From Icerya purchasi (lineage: Eukaryota; Arthropoda; Insecta; Hemiptera; Monophlebidae): a DNA stretch of 64,000 nt. Positions 48,101-57,259 of this stretch are shown one piece after another. How positions within the stretch are numbered: the first letter of the stretch is position 1; every line of letters starts with the position of its first letter. The notes beneath the pieces are model-generated. The model was not told the DNA's origin. It made no database searches and worked only from the letters and a program-made list of their open reading frames with translations. The DNA lies in assembly GCA_039619475.1 (NCBI GenBank), contig CM077115.1, positions 294,935,756-294,999,755 of the forward strand, read 5' to 3'. Both the position numbers and the translations under genes were made by a program.

Positions 48101-50895
48101 ATTTTAAAAAGGTTTGCTGTTCTCGTACAAATGGGGGGGGGGTCTGTGTCCCGGTGGCTTCATCCGTCACGGTTTATTTATGAAATGCCCGGCGAACAAT
48201 TATAGTAAAGTTACGCATTAAAACGGAGAAGAGAGCTACACTAAAAATCCATTAAATATTAAACCGATGGCCGGCGTCGTCTTCTTTCCAACTTCTTGAC
48301 AGAAACGAGTTCACCAATCCGGCCAATTCTCTCTTGCTCCAATCATTCCAACCCGTTATACACATTGTACTGCACTTAATGCACCGAGTCGTCGCCCGTC
48401 CACCGTTTCCCGCGCGATGCTTTTCGGTTATCATCCCTGTATAAAGTAATTAGCGAGATAACAACGAAAACCGGTGCACCCTCTACCGCCAATCAACCGA
48501 AGAATCTACTACTTGACAGCCATCGAAGTTGTCGGAGGAACGGAATTTCTGCCAAAGCCGAATAACTGGAACCCTTCTTTCATTTATTTAATCACCCGGT
48601 CCGATCTATTTCTTCTCATACGCGTCTGCCAACGTTTTTTTTTGTTTTTTTTGTCGTTTAGCATGTTTAAAAATTCATCTCGTTCGAACAATTTACCGCG
48701 TTGTCTGGCAATATCACGCCATCCGTTTTTTTTGTATGTTAAAAGTAACCTTTGTTTTTTGGTTGTATTTGTTTTGCGTGATTTGTAGAGAAAAATCTCA
48801 AAGATTCTGCTTTCCTAAATGATGGCAAGCTTCAAGACTTTCTTCCGCGGTCTCTTTAATGAATGATTCGACTTTTTTGAATAAAGACAATTTAGCTTCT
48901 TAAATTTCTAATGCGCTTTTTGGGTATTTAACAGTTTAATGGTCGGTCTCAGCTGCGACACAGAACATCAACAAAGTTGAAGGGTTTGAAGGGATCCCGA
49001 AACGAGAGATTAGATGGCCACCGGTCGAGAAAGGCAATATTTTAAGGCGGCTTTATTACGCCTAAAGATGGGGTTTTGTTGTATATAACGAAATGCGAGA
49101 ACGTTTCCGAAATCGAAAAGGTGTTCAAAGTAGTAGTTGAAAATAGCGATAGCAGCCGCAGAAAATGCTCGTTCACATTTATAGATTGTCGGGCATATAA
49201 TCCTAAAAATGAATGAACGAGTCAAAAAATAATCAATTTTATGAAAATCAGAAATCGGTACTTTAAACTTAGTAATAGAACCAATATTCGATATAGAAAC
49301 TTTATTTAGACAAGATATCGAAATATAGTTTTACAACTGAAATATGATAAACAGAAGTTTTATACCAAGTAAAATTATTATATTTAAGAGATTTACGAAA
49401 GTGAAAATAACATACTTATGATCCGTAACATGACTATATGTTCTCTACACATTTGAAGGTTTTTTTTTTGGTTTTTTTTTTTTTTGTTTTGGTAAAATAC
49501 GAGATTTTTCCGTAAAACCATGGGGACAGGAAGATTGACTGATACACTTTTCTGCTAGAATGAGGGAGACATTTATAAAATGCCTTCTGCGATAACCTTT
49601 TTATTTAAATGGTACCGTGTTGTAAAAGACGGACGATCTTACTTAATGCTAAGATTCAGTCAATAATCATCCAGATTGTTTCATTTAAGTCTGTCTAGTC
49701 ACATTGCATACTCATAAAATCTACCTTGTATCGCGCCTATCTATCCGCTACGAATACACGTGAACGGACAGAGTATTGCAAATAATCTTGTTCTTCTTTT
49801 TCTCGAGCAACAACAACTGGTTGTCACACGGAACCGATCACTATTCTATAAAGATTACCAGTTTTGAAGCTGTTACAGCTGCGGATATTGCTCGTTGAAA
49901 TATGATATAGAGGATAATAATTAAACAGTTTTTTACATTGTTACCGGGAAACGGAATACGTAAATTATAACATCTAGATTCTAGCAGAAGCGCTGAGACC
50001 GTCTCGCATAGGCGACACTCGAGGAAATTCGATACGGAACATGAATAGCCACAAAAAGCGCTGCTTTGAACATTTCAATCGTCCGTTATTATCATGATGT
50101 AGAATGCACGCCTGCTGCATCGACCCGCGTTTAATGTCTTTTACCGTCGTCCAGTAAATAGTATATATCAATTCCGAAGTTTATGAAAAATCCCGAAATG
50201 GCAGTTTTAATCGTCGCAAAAGCCGAAAATTTTACGATAATTAACGAAAAAAAAGAAAATACCTCTTCTGAATAACTAGGTAGGAGAGTACGTGCGTGTA
50301 CGTGTATATTGCGGATTGTAGATAGAATTTTACGACATAGCTTTGTTACAGTTCCGAAGTTAACCTGTAGTTATTGTATTCGAATACGCTGGAATTTTTA
50401 ATTCATTTGAAAATATTACAAAGAAAAGTAAATTTCGTCGAAACTAAAATCATAATATAAAGCGTCGTCGACTAACTGTAATCACATAACAAATTAAGAT
50501 CGAAGTACAAATGTAGCAAACTGTGTACATACCGCTTAGAGACGCTTTCTCGGACGATCATCTCTTTTCCAATCAACACAATATACATATTGTCGTATAT
50601 ACATTTAAATTCGTACGTCATATTTGTACTTTAATCCGAATGTATTTTTATATACCTAATAGACGGTATAATGGTTCTGTAATCAACCAACGTGTCCTAA
50701 GATGATTAGTGTATATAGTATTGAAACAAAAAAATTGGTGAATTTAAAAATGAAAAACACGTCTTAAAGTATTGTTCGCAACCATGTAACGAATGCGTAT
50801 TATAAGTAGAAAATTAGTTTTGTCGGATACAGTACCGATTCGTTTCTGTTGGAATTTTAAGTGCTTTTAACTAAAAACACCTGTAATAATTATGA
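45107..50895. other. Long unannotated stretch
   Basis: No gene or mobile element recognised in 5.8 kb. Simple sequence: CA-rich at 45280-45342, TA run at about 47303-47321, G run near 48133-48142, T runs near 49460-49486. Short open frames on both strands lack motifs. Confidence 0.3.
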
Positions 50896-50899
50896 ACAT
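50896..50899. repeat. Target site duplication, left (ACAT)
   Basis: Immediately outside the left LTR; repeated at 60372-60375. Confidence 0.8.
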
Positions 50900-51681
50900 T
50901 GTTACGAAATGTCTTCTTTACCGTTCTTTATTTGCGGGCGCCAGTGGTAAATTACGGACTACCACGACCGAATTAACTCTGCCAAGCAGAGCGTCAGGCT
51001 TTTTTTTTGAAAGAAATTTGCCGACAAAGATAAAAAAAATAATAATAAGCCGTTCTCTTTTAACATAACGTGTATCTAATAACAACTATAACATAGCAAA
51101 AAAATGCAACCGCGTAACAAAAGAAAAAAAAATTCATTAGGACTAGAAAAAAACGTTGCATTCGCGGCGATGACTTCGACTAGATCTCAATATTGATCGA
51201 AACGGTAACTCGACCGCACAACAAGATTTAGCATATATCACATAAGACGAACGACTAGATAATACGCGATTTTAACAACGGTAACTCGGGTAACTGACCG
51301 CACAACAATATTTAATGCCTCAGACGAACGACTAGATAATACGCGATTTTAAAAACTAACGGTACATTACCGAATCCTTATCAATTAATCACATAGCCGC
51401 TGCAGCGCTGATCTTCACACACGGCTCACGCGGCCGACAGGCACTATCCTGTTGTCGCGGACCACACATACCAGGACACTTACACAACCCCTAACACTAC
51501 CCGAAATTTGACGAGAATCGGAAATTACCTATTCGGTCGTGTAAATATCCCGGCCGTATTCTCCGCCGACAACGAACAATACGATGATGCCGAGAGATCG
51601 AAAATTAATGATTTTAATCGGAGAATAATTTCTAGCTCGACATCATCGCTAGATAGCGCCGTAAATGCCGAATCCGTATCA
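50900..51681 (-). repeat. 3' LTR of the gypsy element
   Basis: Identical by eye to 59590-60371. It contains a 77-bp-period internal duplication (shared core AGACGAACGACTAGATAATA at 51245 and 51322) and, on the minus strand, AATAAA at 50927-50932 close to its 3' edge. Confidence 0.95.
50927..50932 (-). promoter_or_regulatory. Candidate polyadenylation signal in the 3' LTR
   Basis: AATAAA in element orientation, about 27 bases before the LTR end. The hexamer is canonical; use as the real signal is inferred from its position. Confidence 0.5.
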
Positions 51682-51700
51682 CTACCCCACCACCATTTCC
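51682..51700 (-). promoter_or_regulatory. Polypurine tract
   Basis: In element orientation this reads GGAAATGGTGGTGGGGTAG and abuts the 3' LTR, where plus-strand DNA synthesis of LTR retrotransposons is primed. It is interrupted by four T. Directly upstream is a perfect 10-bp hairpin (51700-51709 / 51714-51723, loop GAAG). Confidence 0.65.
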
Positions 51701-53917
51701 ATCCAAAACGAAGGTTTTGGATGAGAACTTAGGTGCACAAGAACCAACGGATTCGGACCACCCGTTGCCGAGCAACGGAGCCCTATACAAATCTCTACCG
51801 TCTTAATCCGCCTGCACACGACACACACCACAAACATTCCATAACTGGTCACTGGGACGACCACACATACACCAGGTCTTCTATACAAGAAACCAAAACG
51901 GAAATAGTACGCCAAAATCCAAAAAATTAAATTAAATTCAAAACTTTGCAAAAGTCTCACCTAAAAAATCTCTAAACGACACGACTCGTGACTAAAAACT
52001 CGAGGACACCGAAGTCCGAGACCAAAATAATCAAACGATCTATCTATAGGCAAGCTCAGGGACACCGAAGTCCGAGACACGAGCAACCAACACAACACCA
52101 ACAACACATCCTTACAACAATTTTCGAAGGCGCAAAACAGGAAAAGTGAAGGTAAGAGGAAAAGAGAGAAAAGTGTGCACGTGTTCGCCATACCAGCACA
52201 CTAAACAACATTGTGGTCCCGCCACGAAAAGTTTGTGCCCACGCACCAAACCAAAACATGAGCACCAACACGCCCAGGCGCATCCAACCAACATGGGCCC
52301 CAGCACGTGCGGCCTCGACTACCAAAAAAACGACAAAACGGGCACCACAGAAACATGAAGATATGGCCGAATACGCACCCCACCAGGAAAACTAGGAAAA
52401 GGATTAGGAAAACGAAACTGGAATACAGAATGGGAAATCTAGGAAAATGCCGAAAGAAAACCATCACGATAACTGGACATCAGAAATGAGCCAGCTTTTA
52501 TACTTCCGAAGGCGATAAAACTACCTTGCTTGCCTTCCCACGGCGCAAGCCACCGGTCAACTAGGAAAATAACAACAAAGAATTACTAATAAAAAATGCC
52601 TTTAGACCTGATGTAATCACATATTCCCAACGCTAACACACACAGAAATTCGCCAATCGTCTGCCGGAATACAAAACGGTTGCGCATATATTTTACTAAA
52701 CGCATGCAAGATAAATAATAAAAATTATGTGCTCCGTACGGCGGCACCTAAACGAAATTTTATAAGCGAGACACTCGCCCAACCCGGCCGCTTATAAAGG
52801 AAGAATACGAAAATAAGCTTTCAAGGAGGTCGCGTTCAGCCCCATAGCCACGACTGCATGAACAGCGCCCACGGAACCGACGAACTACGAAAAACGAGCA
52901 TGACCAAGTAAGGATCTACCGTCCAACACTACGGCCACGACTGCCTGAGCAGCGCCCACAGTGCCTACGGATCACGAAAGGGATTGAAGGAACGACTACG
53001 GATTACCTCCCGCAAGCCGGGTAAACAACTTCTCTTCCGGTGCCTAAAGTCGGAGAAAAAAAACATATACAATAAATAAACAAAACTAAAAAAAATAACA
53101 ATATTAATCGTACGGTCAAAAATCGCACGGCAGAAAGTCGTCCGGTAGGGAACCGCACAAAGAAAAAGTCGCACAAATGACTAAAAAAACGCATGGCGAT
53201 CACGAACGAAAGAATCGCACCAAACGTTCGGCGACGAAAGCCATCGCCATTACGCCATAGCAAACAAAACAAAATAACACAAGGCACACAAGCAATACAA
53301 AACAACAATAACAGATCTTGAATAAAAAAAATCGCAGCAGTCTCTCCCGACGGGAACTCGTCGTCGGAAGGGACGGAAAAACTCGCCAAGTGGCAAAACC
53401 AACGTCAACACTCGACGATATGCGCCGAAACACCTGACGCCAGAACACGAAACAAACACAAAACAAAATCTCGCTAATACTAAAAACATGAAGCATAAAT
53501 ATATATATACGCCGGCTATAAAATATCGCACGGCAAAAGAAAACCGCACGGCGGGAAACCGTCGGAAATTATAACATGACGCACGGACGCGTCGCACCAT
53601 GACAGGAAAAACATAGAAACAGAAAAATGGCGCTAAGGCAAAATAAATATACACAAAATCCATACCAAAATAGAAAAAATAATTTGGCAGCCCGAACGAG
53701 CTGCGGAAACACCCAATCGGGTATCGACTCAAGATAACCAATGGTTAAGATAGGACACAAAGATGTTAAAACAACAAACGGGAATAAAACCCGAAGACAA
53801 ATTATATATATAAAAATTCTAGACTTTATGAACACATGATAAAGCATATCCTGACAGAGGCTGGTCAGACGGCCCACAAAACGACATAAATGTCCATTCC
53901 GGTAAAATACCGGAGCA
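51701..53917 (-). other. 2.2-kb non-coding region between pol and 3' LTR
   Basis: An envelope gene would sit here in an errantivirus-like element, but no open frame longer than about 160 codons exists on the coding strand. The hydrophobic short frames (for example 53741-53250) lack a signal peptide plus ectodomain layout or a furin site. The region instead holds direct repeats: GACACCGAAGTCCGAGAC at 52005 and 52061, GCCACGACTGC at 52847 and 52934, and scattered CGCACGGCA-like units at 53105-53175 and 53525-53560. It could be a long 3' untranslated region with packaging or expression signals, or the worn remains of a lost gene. Confidence 0.6.
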
Positions 53918-56900
53918 TCAAGCCGGCCGCAGTTCTACTACGTTTCTGACAAGCACGTCTCTCTTGTCAGCGATATTCGCCAGACGGTAGGCATTTTTAC
54001 CAACCACTTCAATCACATCGTACGGACCTACGTACAGCAGCTCTAACTTTCGCATCCTTCGCTTAGGCTTACAGGAAAGGACGTGGTTCTTGATAAATAC
54101 CCGATCTCCTACCTGATATTCCCGTGTCGAGGCCGATGCGTCGTGTTTCTTTCGTCGCTTCTCATTAATCATGCGGATACGTTCCTTCACCGATTCTATC
54201 ATGGCCTCGTAACTTTCCACATTAGTCGGTGCCGGAAAACCAATTGCCTCGGAAACGGGATCGGAAATACGACCCCCGAAAACAACCTCGCTTGGAACGC
54301 GACCCGTAATAGGGCTCGGAAGGCTATTCATACAGGCTTCGATTCCTCGGATGTGTGACAACCATTCCGTGTGCCGATGATGACACAAACATCTTATCAT
54401 CTTACCTAATTCCAGATTTATCCTCTCGGTCGGGTTGTTCTTTGGGCAGTACGCCGAAATGTGACGTACCTCCACCTTCCTCTCTTCGAAATACCGATTC
54501 CACTTGAAACTCGTGAATACCGTCGCGTTGTCCGAGACTATCGATCGCATTAATCCTACCGACCGGATAAACTCGCTCACTTTCGCTAACAGATTAGGAC
54601 TTGTCAACCGCCGCATCGGGAATAACCTAACATACTTAGAAAAAACATCCACCATCACAAATATCTGACACATTCCTTTCACCATCGGCAACGGGCCAAA
54701 CGCATCTACTGTTACCACATCCAGGGGACCTTTCGGCTCGTAACAGTGCAATGGACCCACCGACGGATGCGTAAAAGGTTTCGTCATACGACACAGGTCA
54801 CACCTTTTAACAACTTTATTAATATTTTTCCGCATCTGAGTAAAATGGCACGTGCGGGAAATTAACAAATGAGTACGCCACTGCCCGGGATGCGCATACC
54901 TAGTGTGAAAGTACCAGATCAATTCCTCTATATGTGCAGATGGAATGCAGAGACGCCAAACATTCCCAGCCGACGGACGAAAAAACAGGATATCCTTATA
55001 TAAAGCGTAAAACCGTTGCAACTTCACAGAATGCGACAAATCATCAATAACAGCTCTCCAGGCCCTATCTCTCCTCTGATCGGCACCCAGATCGCAAAAT
55101 AATTCCCTGATATAATTTTGATTATTTTTTGCCAAAAACGTAATGAGGGCGCAATCCTTACGCAGATCGTCGCACTCGCCCAGATTCCTCGTGAGCATGT
55201 CGGCAACCACATTTTCTTTCCCTGGTAAATGTTCCACCTGAAAATCGAAATTTTGCAAGTATAACATCCACCGAGTCAGACGCGAGTTTTGCCACCGGGC
55301 CTCCTGCAAAAATTTCAAACTTAAATGATCCGAAAAAATAATAACAGGCCGGCCTTCCACGAGAATTTGAAATTTCTTGAAACAAAAAACAACCGCGAGA
55401 AGTTCTTTTTCGGTGGTGAAATAGTTCCGTTCGGTGGTAGTTAGTAGTCTGCTCACGAACATAATTGGCCGAGGGTGACCCCCTTCGTCAAACTGAGATA
55501 GAGAGCCCCCAATGGCCCTGTCCGACGCATCAGAGCAGACTACCAACTCTTTCCCATACTCCGGCACCTGGAGCTTAATATGTTCGGAAAAAGCGTCTTT
55601 GAAAGCTTGAAACGCCGCATCATGCTCACTCGTCCAGACGAATGGGACTTTCTTACCGACCAGACTCGAGATAGGTTGAATAATCTCTGCATACGAGCTA
55701 ACAAACTTACGATAGAAATTACACATACCGAGGAACGACATGACCTGGTCTTTATTCACCGGACGAGGAAAACTTTTAATTTTTTGAACCTTCTCGGACT
55801 GCATCGAAATTCCTGACGTCGACAGCCGATAACCAACAAAATTCAATTCCTTCCGCGCAAAACTCGACTTCTTCAGACTCACTGTCATACCAGCATCCAA
55901 CAACGCGCGCAAAACAATAGACAAGTGAAGCAAATGATCTTCTTCCGACCGAGACAATATGACAATGTCATCTACGTACGCCAAAACAAAATCGGAACAT
56001 TTGGGAAACAACACAAAATCCAAAGCCCTAACGAACGCACTTGTGCTAATCTTCAGTCCAAATGGCACGACATTGAACTCATAACAACGGCCCTCGAAAA
56101 CGAACGCAGTGTATTTCCTGGAATCTTCGTGCAGCGGGACCTGCATGAAACTAGCGACCAAATCTAAACTCGACAAAATTTTAAAATTCGCAAAACGAAA
56201 CAGGAGCTCATCAATCGGCAACGGACAATTATTCTCGGCAACAATAATTTTATTAATATCCCGAGCATCTAGACACAGACGAATACTGCCGTCCTTCTTG
56301 AAAACTGGTACCAGTGGCGATACATATGGCGACGACGAATGCCCGATGAGACCAGCTCGCAACATACGCGAAATCTCACCAGCAACCGCCTCTCTTTTCG
56401 ATACCGGAATCGGATAACTTCTCATCCTACGAAAAATGTCATGCTCTTTAACGCCCATCCGATACACAAAACGATTGCAACGCCCCGGGAAATCAGCGAA
56501 AACATCAACCACACCACGCAGACAATCGTGCAACAAAGAACGCCCCGACTCAGAGAATTCGGAATTTTCGACACAGTCGAACAAACGACCCAAAATAGAC
56601 TCGTCCGGTGAGGCCACCTCGTTAACAAGAAAAGCCGGAATAAGTTCGTCGTCGGAATCAATTTCCTCTACATTTGGACTACGCCAGTCCTCATATAAAT
56701 CAGCGAACTTAATCATGTGAGGATCTCCCTCTCGAGTTAACATTAAAGACATAGTGTTAAAATCGAGACGAGCACTATATTGGGCCAGAAAATCTGTACC
56801 CAGAATCACCGGAACATTTAATCCCTCGACAACAATAAACCGAGCTTCATAATCGTGCTGCTCAATACCGACAGTGGCCAACACTTGGATACGCACAACC

Positions 56901-57253
56901 CGTTTCGCTTTCCCGCACGCGCCCAAGATTTTAATATTACACGCTGGCAGCACAGGAAGAATCTCCTGACTACCAGCACACCTGACCGCTTCCCATACAT
57001 CCGCACTAATCGCAGTGATCTCGAACCCCGTGTCAACGATGGCCTTATACATACACGAACGGATACACACTACCACGTAGGGCACTATCGAGTTACGACA
57101 CGCACGAGGATCACTGGAGGACTTATCCGAGGAAGAAAAAACAGAAAAAGTACCGACAGAATTGTTCGGCTCGATCGTCGATAAATCTGCGTCCGGAGCG
57201 GAAAAAGAAATCGACCGAGTTGTAGGGACGCCATTACAACTCAGCGGAAACAA
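53918..57253 (-). CDS. pol: Pol polyprotein: protease, RT, RNase H, integrase
   Basis: An intact 1,111-residue frame. Retropepsin: catalytic VDTG at residues 73-76 and the ILGTDFL block at 150-156. Reverse transcriptase at about 265-480: LDL at 363-365, VPFGL at 396-400 and YVDD at 426-429. RNase H at about 565-690: D575, E617, D642 and D685. Integrase: HHCC zinc finger (H783, H788, C818, C821), catalytic D850, D908 and E943 with 34 residues between the last two, and a C-terminal GPY module (YVGPYDV, 1074-1080). These act in particle maturation, cDNA synthesis and chromosomal insertion. The frame has no ATG at its start: the first codon here is TTG, the frame opens just after a TGA at 57260-57262, and it overlaps gag by 13 bp in the -1 phase. 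Pol is therefore most likely made as a Gag-Pol fusion by -1 frameshifting. All key residues are present, so it is probably functional. Confidence 0.95.
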   Translation of the reverse strand: MFPLSCNGVPTTRSISFSAPDADLSTIEPNNSVGTFSVFSSSDKSSSDPRACRNSIVPYVVVCIRSCMYKAIVDTGFEITAISADVWEAVRCAGSQEILPVLPACNIKILGACGKAKRVVRIQVLATVGIEQHDYEARFIVVEGLNVPVILGTDFLAQYSARLDFNTMSLMLTREGDPHMIKFADLYEDWRSPNVEEIDSDDELIPAFLVNEVASPDESILGRLFDCVENSEFSESGRSLLHDCLRGVVDVFADFPGRCNRFVYRMGVKEHDIFRRMRSYPIPVSKREAVAGEISRMLRAGLIGHSSSPYVSPLVPVFKKDGSIRLCLDARDINKIIVAENNCPLPIDELLFRFANFKILSSLDLVASFMQVPLHEDSRKYTAFVFEGRCYEFNVVPFGLKISTSAFVRALDFVLFPKCSDFVLAYVDDIVILSRSEEDHLLHLSIVLRALLDAGMTVSLKKSSFARKELNFVGYRLSTSGISMQSEKVQKIKSFPRPVNKDQVMSFLGMCNFYRKFVSSYAEIIQPISSLVGKKVPFVWTSEHDAAFQAFKDAFSEHIKLQVPEYGKELVVCSDASDRAIGGSLSQFDEGGHPRPIMFVSRLLTTTERNYFTTEKELLAVVFCFKKFQILVEGRPVIIFSDHLSLKFLQEARWQNSRLTRWMLYLQNFDFQVEHLPGKENVVADMLTRNLGECDDLRKDCALITFLAKNNQNYIRELFCDLGADQRRDRAWRAVIDDLSHSVKLQRFYALYKDILFFRPSAGNVWRLCIPSAHIEELIWYFHTRYAHPGQWRTHLLISRTCHFTQMRKNINKVVKRCDLCRMTKPFTHPSVGPLHCYEPKGPLDVVTVDAFGPLPMVKGMCQIFVMVDVFSKYVRLFPMRRLTSPNLLAKVSEFIRSVGLMRSIVSDNATVFTSFKWNRYFEERKVEVRHISAYCPKNNPTERINLELGKMIRCLCHHRHTEWLSHIRGIEACMNSLPSPITGRVPSEVVFGGRISDPVSEAIGFPAPTNVESYEAMIESVKERIRMINEKRRKKHDASASTREYQVGDRVFIKNHVLSCKPKRRMRKLELLYVGPYDVIEVVGKNAYRLANIADKRDVLVRNVVELRPA

Positions 57254-57259
57254 AAAAAC
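57241..57259 (-). promoter_or_regulatory. Gag-Pol -1 frameshift window with T7 run
   Basis: Between the -1-frame TGA (57260-57262) and the gag TGA (57241-57243) only 19 bases allow a shift. They include GTTTTTTTG, read as TTT TTT TGT in the gag frame. Slippage on the U run by ribosomes, or on the T7 by RNA polymerase, would join Gag to Pol. The heptamer G-TTT-TTT is not the perfect X-XXY-YYZ form; no downstream structure was modelled. Confidence 0.65.

Noticed and set aside
51508..51732. Open frame repeated at 60198-60419
   Set aside because: It lies in the two identical LTRs, antisense to the element, and runs into unrelated flanking sequence.
53250..53741. 163-codon hydrophobic frame between pol and the LTR as a possible env
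   Set aside because: It overlaps other equally hydrophobic frames, has no signal peptide-ectodomain-anchor layout or cleavage site, and sits on repeated CGCACGG units.
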